NCBI RefSeq assembly: GCF_030704535.1
Contig: NC_081810.1
Coordinates: 22,296,501-22,360,500, forward strand
DNA from: Vitis vinifera
Lineage: Eukaryota; Streptophyta; Magnoliopsida; Vitales; Vitaceae
Direction of reading: 5' to 3'
Length of the DNA stretch: 64,000 nt
Shown here piece by piece: positions 10,992-24,599 of this stretch. The translations under genes were made by a program, and so were the position numbers. Positions within the stretch are counted from its first letter, which is position 1, and each line of letters opens with the position of its first letter. Below the pieces are notes generated by a model. The model ran no database searches. It was not told the origin of the DNA and saw nothing but the letters and a program-made list of their open reading frames with translations.

Positions 10992-13900
10992 TTTTCTATG
11001 GTCATTTGGATGAATTCTGTTTGCTGCAACTGGATCAAGATCTTTAAGGCGATCATAGCCAGAACAGGAACCACCTCTCTTGGAATCAAGTTTATAATTT
11101 CGATTGTTGCCTCCTGCAAATATACAGAAGATATTAAATGTATATAAATTATCACAACAAAAATTTAAAGCAATTTCAGGTCATGTAATCTAGATTGTTG
11201 CCTCCTGAAAATATACAGCAGATATTAAATATATATAAATTATCATAAATAAAAAATGTAAAGCAATTTCTGATTACCAGGATGGTCATGTACACTGCTT
11301 TCATCCATCTCTTCTGCTGAATCATCTAGAAGGAATGGACTCACAAGAGCCTGTATGCAGCAAACAAGAAAAGAATACAAAAACAACAATATTAAATATT
11401 ATAATGGAAATCCATAATTTATAAACTTGTAACAAATTCAAAATTCAAGAAAGAACCATTTCATTTAACAATAGGCCCTTATTTGATTCAGAGAATAGTT
11501 GGAACAGGAATTGTTTTCCTTGCGAAATCCATGCCAGAAATAAGAGTTATTGGATTTAAAGGTTCCCATTTTTACATTTGGATGAGTGTAGTTTGGAATT
11601 CGGAAAAGTTACCAATTTTAGTCCAAAGTGTTTAGATAGTTTAAAAGTAAAAAAAGTTTACGATATATGCCTTTTACCCATCAAAAAATTAGGTTTTACA
11701 ATCGATATTTTACCTATCAAAAAAATATATATAGTTTAAAAGTAAAAATGAAATAGCTATTAATTTACAATATTCTTTCGACTAAATCTAATATACACAT
11801 TTTCAAAATATGATATGCATTTTATCTCATGGATCTAACTAATTTTATTAATTTTGAAATACATGATTACACGTGAAAAGCATCCATATGACTTCTGATG
11901 TTCTTTCATAAAATATAAGTATGGTCTATATTTATTAGATTATCTATAATAGAGGATATTATATTATTTTGAAAAAAGATAAATAATGGTTGAAATAGAG
12001 TTATGCAATTTATTACATAATAAAATTCCCAACAAGCATCTTATGGTTTTATCACCTACATGTTGATGATAATTTCCAAGCGAGGATAAATTCCCAAATC
12101 CAAGATATTGCACCAAACCAGGGAATTAGTGGAATGGGAATACAACACTCATTTCCAGGGCCTGATTCCATGAACCAAACATGGCCCAATAGAAATATGA
12201 CTCCTTGGTTTCCATTCCCAAGAATAGGCTAATTCAATGATTCCAAAAATTAGAATGTGGAAACATCAGAGTATCACCAAGAATGGTGAACTGACATGCA
12301 AAACAATTAAAGAAAGTTCATGAATTTACTCCATGCAAAGTATACACAATTAAACAATTATTTAAATAAAATAAAAAAAGAAATCATATTATTGTAATAA
12401 AAAAAGGAAGGAAAAAAAAATCTTAGAAGCTATGCAGCAAGGAAAACTGGAAAAATATGGTGAAGGTGCAAAGAGCTAATGCAAGAACATCATGTAAGCC
12501 TAAACAATTTCTAGGGCAGAATTCAAAAAATGGCTACTCTTAAACCTCAAATCAAGGCCTTTTAATTTTGTAGTGTTCATCATGTTTCCTATGAAAAGAG
12601 TAAACATTGATGAAGTTGCCACTGTCATATTGAGAAATTACCAGAAATTTACAGCAGTTGTGGAATTTATATCAGTTGCTGTCCTAAAATCACCTAAAAG
12701 CTGAATATGGTCCAGGTGATACATACATTTGGATGTGAAAATGGTAATATAGTCCACAAACTAATAAGGAAACATAAACTCCAAGAATGCAAAAGACAAT
12801 ATGAAACAAGTAAACAATCACAAACATAGAATCATCCCATGGACTAAGGACATCAAACTGTTAACTGGCTTTGATTGCATGGTTTTAAGTCATCCACTAA
12901 ACATAAGTTTCTATCTCCTTAGAACTCAAGCAACAGAGTTACAAGTGTAAACCACAAATCCATGCTGAAGTAAGGTTTAAAGTTACCCACTTCATCATAG
13001 GTAAAAATCATGAAATGACAGAATGAAGCAGCATTATACCTGAATATAATAATTTGTACCTCCAACAAGCACTGGCAAGTTGTTGCGTGAAATTATGTCA
13101 TCAATGAGCTGAAATCCAATTACTAAGTCAAAAAGGTAATGAAATAAACAAATGCAAATAAGTAATGATGACAGAAGAATTTTAATATGTTTCATTTAGG
13201 TGATTTCAAGTCTTGAATAAAATCATAGTAGCTTGCTAACTTCAACATATGTGAAAGCATAGTTCTAAAAGGTGCAAGATGCACCTAAGGTGTGCCTAAG
13301 TTGCAATAGTCTCCTACAACTTAGGCGCAAGGAGCAACACATGGTGCATGCCTAAGTAGAGTGAAATGTGACCTACAATGCACATTAATTTTATAAAATA
13401 TGATCCAAAATCTAATCTAATCATTAGGATTCTAAACGTTTAATAAAAGCATTCAATAAAAAATATATAAATTTCAATATACAATTAGAAATTTCAAAAA
13501 TAAAAGTGTTTTAAAAGGAAGAGTAAAAATAGAAGAGATCCAACAAGGTGCACGCCTTGGCCAACGAGGCACTATAACTAGAAAGTGGTTGTAACTTGGA
13601 CCTAGACGCACTACAAAAACTATACGCAGAAGGTTGTGAAAGATATACAATAAGTAGTGAAGACATGAGATATACTATGCCCTCAAATTCCTGCTAATAA
13701 GGGTTGCAATGAAAAGTGAAAATTGAAATTTCACAAAGGAAGTAAGAGGAAAGGTCTATGATAGAAAAAATAAAAGAATCTCCGGTTCTAGTAATCCTAA
13801 AGATATTTGAAATTTGGCACTGAGGAGTTATTGGCCTCACCATATATCTTTCCAAAAACAGATTTTCAAGTCATACACCGCAAGAGTTTTCAGAGGTTCA

Positions 13901-15234
13901 ACTTTTTATTAGAACCCTGTTCTCTCTCTGTTATTATAATGTGTCCTTTCTTTATTACAATTATGATTTTCTTTTAATGAAAACATCACAAACTAACATT
14001 ACAGGTTAAAACTTATCCATCTCATCAATTTGGCAGAAAACAGATGCCAGTTGTTAATAGTGTTGACTCATCATGGCAGAAAACATAGGCAGTTTACTCA
14101 TAAAAGATAAATAGGCAACATTATATGAAATATCTACCATATTGAAGTTTATAAATAAAATGAGTAATTGTAATTTGATTACACAAACAGAAGATCACAA
14201 ATTTAGACACACTATGAATCTCCAAAACTTTAACAAACTACAACCATAGGGAATGCATAAAACTTACAGGTATTGCAGAATCCCGAAAATCCTTAGAGGT
14301 AAATTCCACATTTGAGCTAATTGTACCCAAAAGATGATGAGGCACTCCTACAAACACAACCCAAATGTCCAATTATAAGGCTCTATCAAGTCAATGGCAG
14401 AGCAAGAAACTTTTGTCAGGGGGTAACTAGAAAAATTATGATAATGGACGATAATGAACATCAATAAACTTTTACGGTCCAAAATCAGTTAATAACGTAG
14501 TTCATGATAAAATGTAGGAAAAGAAAAGATAACGGAATCTCCAATACCCAATTTGTCATTATTCATTTTTCTGAGACACCTACTCAATCAAGCGTAAAAA
14601 AACCTTTCGCCTAAAACAAGTTGAGTTTTTCACTTACAAGAAATAAATTGGCAGAAAACAGGCAACAAAAGAACATCGTTTATATTTTTCTTATCAATTA
14701 TTTCCCTCCTTTTCCTCAGAAGCAGAACCGATACCAAAAGAAACTCACAGAAACTCGAGACGAAGACGGCTTATGCTAGGGTTTTGCGCCCCTTTGGCGT
14801 TTCTAATGTGCATATCTCTAATTTATAAAAATAAATAAATAAATAAAAATTGAGAGAACAAAAATTCTGCATGAATAATCAAGTTTCCCGTTTAAAAAAT
14901 CCACAGAGACATAACAAGAACACCAACAACCTAGAACTGATAAAAAATTTCTTCCGTTTCCTCAGCAGCCAAACAGACGGCCCAAGACAAGTACGAGAGA
15001 AAGTGAAAACAAACCATTCTGCTCGTGAAGGGGAACCTTGTTGGTGAGAACGTCAAGGCCTTGGTAGACCTGCATGGAATCAGAGTTGATGATCTCGATT
15101 GGGAAGTGAGATGCCAAATCAATGGCCAGCTTTGATTTTCCTGAACCCGTGGCTCCCATTATCACCACCACCTTTGTCTTGTTAGGGTTAGGATTAGGGT
15201 TTTCCACTTTCTGCCCACCATTGTCGCCTTCCAT
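10992..15234 (-). CDS. IPT2: tRNA dimethylallyltransferase (IPT2-like), 5' five exons; 3' end not in window
   Basis: This enzyme adds a dimethylallyl group to A37 of tRNAs reading UNN codons and in plants is also a source of cis-zeatin-type cytokinin. Five coding exons are read on the minus strand: 15015-15234, 14268-14347, 13040-13108, 11278-11350 and 10992-11113. All have GT..AG borders and phases that join without a break, giving 188 codons. The start ATG at 15234 is followed within 30 residues by the P-loop GATGSGKS (residues 27-34), then INSDSMQVY (49-57) and GLDVLTNK, all family signatures. Exon 2 gives GVPHHLLGT, exon 3 [12 protein letters not shown], exon 5 [17 protein letters not shown]. 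The order matches Arabidopsis IPT2 (tRNA type) from family knowledge. The second half is not found down to position 1, so intron 5 is either over 11 kb and full of LINEs or the gene is truncated. Confidence 0.88.
11474..12186. mobile_element. Non-coding TIR element (MITE-like) in an intron
   Basis: The ends are inverted: GGCCCTTATTTGATTCA at the left and, read backwards, GGCCATGTTTGGTTCA at the right. The 713-bp element is flanked by a possible 5-bp direct repeat CAATA at 11469-11473 and 12187-12191. It has no coding capacity. It lies between exons 3 and 4 of the isopentenyltransferase gene. Confidence 0.6.
13264..13620. repeat. Dispersed repeat with GGTGCAC/GCGCCTT-type ends
   Basis: A GC-richer left end (GGTGCAAGATGCACCTAAGG) and right end (CAAGGTGCACGCCTTGG) surround an AT-rich core, in the intron between exons 2 and 3 of the isopentenyltransferase gene. 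It resembles common plant non-autonomous repeats. Boundaries are approximate and no target-site duplication was found. Confidence 0.4.
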
Positions 15235-18200
15235 CTCTCCTCCCTTGGATGAGCTTGGAGCCTTGGAATGGCTTTACCTTTGTTAAATTAACTTCAAATG
15301 CTTTAGTTCAGCACATGTAATTCTTTAGTTTTCACACCCGGTGGTTAGAACTTAGAACATAACAAAATTAAATTAAATAAAGATTAAATATAAATTTAGG
15401 TATCCAAAACAAAAATGCCTCAAGAAAATCTAATAATTAAAAAAAAAAATACTAGAAATTTGAAAGTAAATGTGAAGGAAAGAAATTATTGAAAAAAAAA
15501 TGGAAAAAAAAATAAAAATAAAAAATAGATTCAAATTCAGTAGCTTATTTTTATATATTTTTTTAAACTCATTTCACTTAATTTTTCTATCATAAAGATT
15601 AAATAATTTTAAAATATACAAATTTTTAATTAATTTTAATTATATTTAGTTTTCTTAGGTTATGTTTGGTTTTCAAAATATTTGAAAAAAAAATGCGAAG
15701 AAAAGAAAATAGAATGAAAGAAAAAATAAATAAAAAATTGTTTAAATTTAATAAATTATTTTTATACCGTTCTTCAAACTTGTTTTACTTATTTCTCTCT
15801 ATTATAGAAAGATTAAGTAATTCAAAAATATATAAATTTTAAATTAATTTTAATTATATTTAATTTTCTTTTATATTTTTTCTTAATGAAATCATGAGAA
15901 AATCATTTTCTTTAACATTTTTTTCCTTCTCTAATATTTCCCGAGAACCAAACATAGAATAAAAATTTTTATAGTGTAATAAAAAATAAAAAATAAAAAA
16001 TTATTTTTCTTAATATTTTTTTATTTCCTTATTATTTTTTGGAAACCAAATATGAGATAATACAATGAATAGCAAAATAATTGTCAAAAAAACACATATA
16101 ACATGTAAATAGAGGCTTTTGTATTTTAATTTTCGTCGTGTCGATGTTGATTTTAATGCAATATTTTATAAACCAAGAAACCATTGTTACCAGTATTGGT
16201 TTTAATGAATGAAATCAAACTAGATTTATCGATAATATTAATTTAAAAGTGAATTTTTTTAAACTAGAAGACCAACATTGTCAATATTGATTTTATTGTA
16301 CGAGATAAAACCATTTTTGTCGATATTGGTTTTAGTATGAAGTAGAATTAAAACCAAAATGGTTGAAGTTGGCTTTAGCACAACAATCACATTTTTTGTC
16401 AACCTTCCACTTTTAAGTAATATTATAGAAAAGTCAAAATAACAAATCACCAAGTCTAATTAAACTAAGCTTGAGAAAATAAATAAATATAAATTTTTCA
16501 TCCTCTAGTGCACAACATGGACCTATGCTTTCAAATATTTCTCTTGGATTATAATATTGTTGAAACATGTAACTTTAAGACTTGTTTTCCATGAAAATGT
16601 AGGATTTTTTAAATAAATGTAAGATTGCATTTTATAGCTGATATGTATAGCATGTTGTTATATTAACAATAACATCGATTAGGTAGTACACTCAAATATA
16701 ATTGGTCGTGTCCAATTAATATAGGTCAATTGTTGGAACTTCAAATTACTCCATTTTCATATCTTAGATCTTGTAAGGTGCAGGCAAATTGTTCTCTAAA
16801 TCTATTGTAGTGAAAAATCAGGTATTCAAAAATAATATTGATACCATAAAAACCATAAATTTAAACAATAAATTCTCATATATTTGATTTGAATGTTCTT
16901 GGATTGATTCTAATTGATGTAAATTACTCTAAAATCATAATGAATCTTGTAAACATCATAATTGCTTCTTGTATTCTCGATATTACTCTAGTTAGGTATA
17001 TGATTTTTTTTATCCACAAATGAAGAGTTTGATAAATTGAGAACATTGAAGATAATTTTCTGTGTTGAGTTTGTGAGAGAGGTAATTAGATGAGAAGAGT
17101 AATTGTGGCCATTGATCATGAAATTTTGATAGGTTTTCCTTTTGCCTCCTTTAAATTGTTGTTGTCATTTGTTGCACCTAACAAATCCTAACAAATAATG
17201 ATTCTGGTTTTAATAAACTCCTAACTAATTCCTAAAAAGGTTGATTCTATCTTCATTAAGGATTTAGATTTTTCAACAATTTATTAATATGAAAAACTCT
17301 TCATGAATCATATAAATATTGAAATGTTTTATTTTGAGTAACCATTTAAATATTGTAGTAGACATTTGTATTATAAATAATGTGTTAATAACTCTTTGAG
17401 AATTCGGTCATTATTACTTATATGTAGATATCATATAATAATGTTTTGGTAAATATTATGTTAATTTACATTAATGAAAACACAACATCTTATATTATGT
17501 TAGAGTAATGATATATGATGACTTCTACAAATATTTTTTTTTTTTGTGAAAAAGCTCAATAAATAAAGGAGACGTTGTTGAAATTTTGATAGAATTTATC
17601 ATTTTTATTTTTTTAATTATTTTTAAATTTAATACTATATCAATTATATATTTATGACATCACTGATTCAACCACAATTTAATCATTGGTTTAACAAATG
17701 AATCATAAGCTAGAAACTTATTCGCTTCAATAACCGATCTGATTCTTAAAGCATTGCCTTAAAAATATTTTAAGGTATCATTTGGATATTTTTAATTATA
17801 TACTATTATGTAGCTCAAAATTTAAGGTATCATTAGGATATACTTCTCATATTCTATTTTTAAGAAAAAAAGGTACCAACAACCATATAAAAGCAAAAAG
17901 TCATTAAAACTTACCTTCAAAGTTATAATGACTTAAAAAATATTCTTTGTTGTATAAATCAAAATTTAAGCTATTGTTTCCATATATTTTTTATTCACTA
18001 TTTTAAATAAAATTAAATAAATCAATTATACCGACTTATGAAGTACTTAAGCTCTGTTTGGATGAGAAAACAAAATAAAAAATAGATTTAAATTCTATTA
18101 TACAACTCCTTTTTTTCTTATTCGTCTTTCCTATCAAGAATAAGATCAGTGTGTATTTAACATGAAAATTCTACCTTTTTATGCCTCCAACCTAGGGTAA

Positions 18201-18407
18201 TGGAAGAGAGTTTCTCACAGCCAGGAGAGATTATACCACCACACAACCATCAACAGGATGGCAACATTGTTTATACGTCCACAACCACAGCCTCTTATTC
18301 TAATTTCCTCCAAAATAATAAACAAAACATCCCCATATGATTCATAAAAGAGTCCTACACTATAATCTCAATTTTCTATGCAGTCCATGTCTCTGAAAAT
18401 TTCCATG
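15235..18407. other. Intergenic, AT-rich, no gene seen
   Basis: It contains the promoter side of the isopentenyltransferase gene (15235 upward) and long A/T runs at 15400-16060 with GTTTGGTTTTC ... GAGAACCAAACAT ends typical of small dispersed repeats. A stretch at 16120-16400 repeats a short motif (GTCGATATTGGTTTTA and variants) several times. A degenerate GATTCAACCAC..ATTGGTTTAAC repeat lies at about 17660-17760, like the one near 20.2 kb. I see no coding region. Confidence 0.55.
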
Positions 18408-21400
18408 CTATTCCTGCATCATTGATCTACTATGATCATCATACAAAGAATATGATCGCCTTTTCATACCATTACTTTGAAGGGGTTTTGAAATTTTGTT
18501 GTCAGAGGGCATTCGCTGCATCAAAATATGAGAATATTGTCCATACCCGGGTGAATCCCTTCCTGTATCCGGATGGGGTTCAGAATTTTGTCTCAAAGTA
18601 GAAATTCTCGGCCTTGGCTCCATCCAATGGTTGGTGCCTAATTGGTTTCCAGCAGAGACTGCAACTCCCATCTCAGGATGATACATTGTTGAACTAAATC
18701 CAGGACTGGACCCCAACATGCTGGCTGGAGGCTGAACTCCCCCAGGTTGCAAATCCATGGTTAGTCCGTGTGGTCTACCATATCCAACAGGAACAGCCAT
18801 CCCATTCCTAGCTCTCATAGCAGGAACAGGAACTGGAGGTTCCAGTTCTAAAGCTCGTCGCAGTTGCCCATTTTCTCTCGACAATGGCCACCTACTGAGC
18901 TTGTTTGAAAGCGATAACTTTGCTGATTGAAGGGCATCCAGCACACTCCCCAACCCATTGGCCTTTTCTGACAGCACCTTCACTTGGAGTTTATTTTTGC
19001 AGCCTGAGGATTCTCCTTTCAAGAGATTTCCCTGCATGTGGGATGAAGAGTTCTGTGCTGAATGGCGCCCAGGTAAAACATTTGAAGGGGGGTGGAGGGA
19101 TTTGTGCTCCAATCCCTCTTGTTGCTGCTTCCAGTTGGCATTAGCTTCTATGCTTCTTTGGTTGGAGATGGCAAATCCTGGAAACTCAGAAGGTGATTCA
19201 CTAGAAACTGTACTGCTGCATTGTTGAGGCTCTAAGCATTCCGTCTCAATATCAGTGGCAGCCAGGAATCCATTGGGCTTCACTCCTCGATCCTGGGAGG
19301 TAATCTTTTCAGCAGGCTGCAAAGTCAGTCCCTTGACTTCATCTTTGACATCTGATAGGTTCCCAGGTCCATATGAATCCTATTTATACCAAGTGACAAC
19401 ATTTAAATTTGAATGCAATAAGATCTCAGACAAAGGGCTATAAAATTATTAATCAAAGGAAAACCATTAAAATCATATTAATTGTTACAGGATAGTATAT
19501 CAAACCAATAATACTTGGGCTAACAGTAGTAAAACCATGCAACCTTCTCTCACACATGGGTTCAGTAAATGGAAGAATAAACAATTGGTGAGGTTCAAAC
19601 TGAAGACCTCTCGAGACTAAGAGTGATACCACATTAAGCTATCAACTTAACCCAAAAATTTAAACTGTCATAAAATAGTATGTTATGCTGACTAATACTC
19701 AGGATAATAGTCTTAAAAATAAGTTACCAATAGCAAATGCAGATTCAGTTACCATTTACCAATATGAGATCCAAAATACATATAATATCCTCCCTTCTGT
19801 TTCTAAACAAATGAAAATGTGAATAAACATGAAAGTTGGCAAGACAATGCAGACAAAGGAAAAGGCAAACAAACAAAGGGAAATGCATGGTTTGTCTGTT
19901 TCCATTCTCCTAGCAGCTGATTCAATTCTATTTCTAAAAATAGTAAAACTTAAAATAGGCAAGTTACACATTAATCCATAGGAGTTCTCTAAACATTTAG
20001 AATGGTCTAGAACTTCTTGCATGAGGTGAGCATGGTGCCAAGATCTCCTCAACCCCAAAGCAACCAAGTGATATCATCAAGTGCCACTCTCAATATTGAA
20101 AATACAAAGTGCACTGAATCTTATTTTAAACCTTAAAGCAAAGCCCCAATCTCCCCTGAATAGCCTAACCATACCCAGATGATACGGCCACCATTGACCA
20201 GTTCAAGGCTGGTCCAAATGGTAAAACAGGCCAATAAGTGAACCAAACTGGAAATGTGACCAGTCAACAGCTCAACCAGTTGGACCAGCTGGTCTGGTTG
20301 CAAAAACATTGATTATACTTCCCTTTTAGGCAAAATATTATCAATCTACCAGCAAGATGCAGGCAAGATCAAAGTGAAAGTATATGATGGTGATCAAAAG
20401 TTAAAAGGTGGTGAAGGACATACAAGAGTACAGTTGCTATTCCCTCTGAACTTCTCTTCCCTTTCTTTCTGAGCCTTTTCTTCTGCTTCATGGTGTCCTA
20501 TGAACTGGGCCTGCTCCTCTAGTGCAATTTCCATGTTTACGTCTTTTCCATCATGATAAAATCCAGCATTGGGAACTCCCTCAACAACTTCTGTTCTGGC
20601 AACAAAAAAGCTTGATAACTGAGAAGCTTGAAAGTGTCTACGGAAAGGAACGGAAAGGAACTGCAATAGATGGTGAAAATAGAAGTAGTTGAAACATGTT
20701 GAGGAGATTTCAAAAAAACTAATTGGCTAGATCAGAACATCAAACTCCAAAGTTATATCATTTTGCCTTCTTCATTTTGATGCTTTGCTGCATATTTCCT
20801 ACATCTAGAGAACATGAAAGACTGAAATCAGGTTGAAAATGTGTTACAAATGCTTAATGTGAGAACCATCAATAGTGGGACAAATGCCCTTGCAAAAGGG
20901 GATAAATATTTGCATGCATGCAAGACTAACAAATGGATACATTAGTTTTCTCATCATTTCCACCCAATAGGAAAAAGAGCTGGCATTCTAAAGCTGACCT
21001 GTTTTCTCCCTGTTCTGTCTGGCAGATGGTTTTACCAAGAGTTTTTGGGGTAGACCCACCATTAGATGTGGAACTTGTCCTCCTCCTCCTGCCACGGTCA
21101 CCATGTATCTTTCCATTATGGTTTCGACAACACTTGAAGCTTTTCTGCAATAAGCTTCTGCCTGGTGAGGTACAAAATTCCCTTCCAGAATTATCACTGA
21201 TTCTAGATTCAGTGTTGATGCCATTGTCATCAGAGCCTGAATGAATTTCCTCTGAGAAGTAACTAAAGCCGTTCTTCTCTAAACTAATTAGAACATCCAC
21301 CATTGCATTTTCAGCTTTCCTTCTTTGAAATGTGACTACTCTTAGTTGTTCCTCCAATTCCACCACCTAATTGACCATAAACCAGACCTTCAGCTCATTA

Positions 21401-21621
21401 ACACCAAATAAAACTTTGCAAACAGAAGGAATTCTTCAAACAGTAACCTGAACAAGAGGAATTCTCAGGCAAGAATGAAAAGATAAAACAAAAAATAAAA
21501 AATAAAAACTAACCCTTTTATGTAGTTCCTCAACTCTTTGCCTTGCAAATTTTGAGGCAGATCTTTCAGACAGCAACTTAGCACGAAGGGACTCAATAGT
21601 TGTAGCATCGGAATCCTCCAT
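18408..21621 (-). CDS. Plant coiled-coil protein of unknown function, four exons, 539 aa
   Basis: Exons on the minus strand: 21514-21621, 20999-21366, 20424-20595 and 18408-19379. All borders are GT..AG and phases join cleanly, giving 539 residues and a stop at 18408-18410. Residues about 5-75 are an amphipathic, Glu/Arg/Leu-rich coiled coil (SLRAKLLSERSASKF, VEELEEQ-like). A basic serine-rich stretch follows near residues 130-145 (GRRRRTSSTS), possibly a nuclear-localisation or phosphorylation site, then a second charged helix at about 185-210 (EEKAQKEREEKF). The long last exon is Pro/Gly/Ser-rich and probably disordered, with one conserved-looking helix (LDALQSAKLSLSNKLSRW). I recognise this as a plant-specific family with no assigned role; some relatives carry loose golgin/USO1-like labels. 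No enzyme motif is present. It may be regulated through a long 5' UTR intron (see about 27.7 kb). Confidence 0.8.
20160..20310. repeat. Degenerate GGTTCAACCAG-type repeat in intron 3 of the coiled-coil gene
   Basis: Short stretches such as GACCAGTTCAAGG, GCTCAACCAGTTGG and ACCAGCTGGTC recur within 150 bp. This composition is typical of a plant dispersed repeat. A related but more decayed stretch lies at about 17660-17760. No coding content. Confidence 0.4.
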
Positions 21622-21660
21622 TGAACTTTTACAACATTTGAATCAATCTATCTTACAATA

Positions 21661-21810
21661 AGAACAAGTTAACTCCCTTTACAACCAAGTGTACAAACAA
21701 GTTCAATACTTTCAGGAATACAGTCCTAATTAATAAGAACAGATTAACTCTCTCTACAAGCAAATACAGAAACAAGCTCCATACTTCCAGGAATCTCTTT
21801 AGATTCACTG
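21661..21810. repeat. Two-copy tandem duplication (75 bp) just upstream of the coiled-coil gene start codon
   Basis: AGAACAAGTTAACTCCC at 21661 recurs as AGAACAGATTAACTCTC at 21736, and the following bases (ACAA..AAACAAG..CAATACTT.CAGGAAT) stay aligned with about 80 percent identity. The first copy begins about 40 bp upstream of the ATG, so it could lie in the 5' UTR. No coding content. Confidence 0.6.
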
Positions 21811-22890
21811 AATGAAGCCAATGCATATGGGCATTCATAATGAACTCTAGTCCCAACAAAATCTGAGAACATGCACACAAACCCTTGATATTTCCAGAGT
21901 AAGGAAAGGAAATAAAGAATAATGATTTCGTGATGAGGAATAATCACTAGATCAGAGGGTATAATTAAGAAGCAAATTGAACTTCATGGAAATGTAGTTA
22001 TATTGAATGAAACATAGGAAAACTTGCTTTCAGGATCAACAGAAGCATCAGCAGCAGCAACATTTGAATCAACCTCCCTTATAACAATGCAGAGAATTAA
22101 GAATAGGGTTTGCTGATGGAACCCAGTATGTTTTGATCTTGTTAAATAGATTGATGTACTATATGATAATATTTTAGAATGAATAGAATGATAGCTATAT
22201 TAGGATTTGATTACAATTTGCTTGATTTAGTTTTCTTGCAAGGGATAGGATTCCATTATAAAGATGGTATTTGGCAGTCCAGCACCAGATTTATGTGAAG
22301 AAATATAAAAAACTTAGCCCTTCAAAAGTGGCATTTAGGAACATTAACCGCTTCAATGTGTTCACTTGATAGAATTTTAATAATTCGATAGAGTAGGTGA
22401 TATAATTCCTGATGAGACATTATTTACTCATGAAAGGTAAGATGTCAAAGAGCAAATGCCAGAAGAACACTCAATAAAATTAAACGATGATGGAAGAGAT
22501 GAGCCACAATACCAAAGAACACAAACATCAACAGGCAGTTAGACATGCCAAAAGAGAACCAAAGTAAGTACCCCAGTGGCCAAATGAAAGATCCAGCCAA
22601 ATGAAGAAATTTTCCTCAACCATCATCAATAACAGAGTTCACAAAAATTGCAACATGGCAAATCATTCTCCCAAAGAAGATAACTGTTTAATAAATGCAA
22701 TTTGGGCATGAAATTGATCATCAGCCAAGGACAGCATTTTGTGGTTTGGTGAGAAGATTTAGGAAAAAACTATTATTTGAGAATGCAACATCATTTCAAA
22801 TCAGAGTATCATCATGAGAAAATTATTTGATTCATAGAAACATTAACAGAGAAGCTTCTACCATTAGCCTATAGGAAAATAATAATTAGC
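21811..22890. other. No gene seen; possible 5' UTR intron
   Basis: AT-rich sequence upstream of the coiled-coil gene with no ORF of note. A stretch near 22060 (CATTTGAATCAACCTCCCTTATAACAATG) partly echoes 21640, suggesting an older duplication. Confidence 0.4.
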
Positions 22891-22891
22891 A

Positions 22892-23130
22892 TTATACAGT
22901 GCCACTAGTAACAATTAGCCCCATGTCATCTTTACAACATAGAGATCAAATCTTAATATACTGAATCAGTTATTGTTACTCCACATCTGCATAAGTACTT
23001 GCTTGGTGATGCCACCAATGAAAACACCACTATTAACAATTACCCCCATCTTTATGACGTAGAGATCAAATCTTAACATATTAAATAAGTTAGTTGTCCC
23101 TCCACATCTGCAAAAGTACATGCTTTGTAA
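22892..23130. repeat. Two-copy tandem duplication, 120-bp period
   Basis: GAGATCAAATCTTAA occurs at 22942 and 23062, exactly 120 bp apart. The blocks around it also match: CCACTA.TAACAATTA.CCCCAT before, and CTCCACATCTGCA.AAGTAC.TGCTT after. Two diverged copies of a non-coding unit. Confidence 0.75.
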
Positions 23131-24599
23131 TGCCTCATGGTGAAAGCCAATTATTCATTATAGCTTTCTCTCCAAAATTGATTAGAGGTCCTGGTTAAAG
23201 ATTTTAAAAAAGGGATAGGAACTGGGAGAGAAAATTCAACTGCTGAAAGAGCAAAGAGAAGACCCCTTTGACTCATCCATATGGTAGTCTGAATGCATCA
23301 ACTGAACGGGACTGGGTTTGCTGATTTTGCAAGGAGTCGAAAGACAAAGCTGAATGTGCTTCGGCTTAATCAAGTAACCAAATAATAGATATTTTCCTTT
23401 ACTGAACCCTTCAAATTGACTTCTTTCACCTACATGTTTTGCTGATACCATTGGAGATCAAACACAAATTCTTTAAAATGTAGGTTTATGAAATCTGGAG
23501 TTTAAATTATTTATTAAAATTGACAGAAGAATACTCTTGGATAATTAAAGGATTAAATTTCTGATTTTACTAAGGCTAAATAATGCTAACTTCTGCCTAG
23601 AAATTCTAGAAAAATGACAAAGCTACCCATTAGCCAGCTTAACAGGCCAGATGTAAATACTAGTTCCGTGGTTATGAATCAGCACAAAAAGGAACCTAAG
23701 GAGTTTTATCTGCTTCATTGATCACACAACATTCCACCTTCAACCATGGGGTATCCTTTATTTTACAGATGGCTCTGGAGAAAAACAAAATGACCAAACA
23801 TATCCTGCTAATGAGGCATATAGATCCAAGTTTTCCTGTTGTGAGACAACACATTACTTCAATCTACCAAGATTTTATCACAACATATGTAATGTCTCAC
23901 GCCAAAGTGGATAAGTATTTTGTTTGCTAACGGTGTTGCATCAAAGTCCCAGGCATGATGAAATTAGCTTATGTCTATAAATTATGTTTGTTTCATCTTG
24001 AGTGTGCTGACTGCATCTTGAATATCACACCTATCATCGCTCAAGAAATCACATGTTGTTTTGCTACCATACCCCCAAACCAACACCAAGCAAAGTAGCA
24101 TACATGATACAACTAGCACCTCTTGGAAAGAGGCATATCATGCTACATCACTTCTAAAATATTGTATTGGATCCTTCATCAATATTCTCTCACTTCCACA
24201 TCTTTCATCTGCCAATGGATTCCCCTTCTTCTTTGATCTATCATTAGGGTCTTTGGCACCATCCCATTGTTGGGCTTAACTTCTCTCTAACATTCTACCA
24301 TCAATCTGTTGAGACGTTTAAATCTTGTAGTATCAATACATCATGAGGACTTGTCTCAAGTAAATTATTTTCAATTACATATTTTTAGCTTTGTACCAAA
24401 AAAAAAAAAAAAAAAACCTAAAAATTCCAGTCTCTACAAAACCAGAAAAGTGAAACCATAACAAAAACTTCAAATTCATGAATACCAGATCCTAAGAATT
24501 CAGTCACAATCAATAAACAGAAAGAAGTTCATAAAAAATGTCAAATCATGTAGAAGGATTAATTTTGATGCATGGAACCCAAATCTCAACTGACACAAT

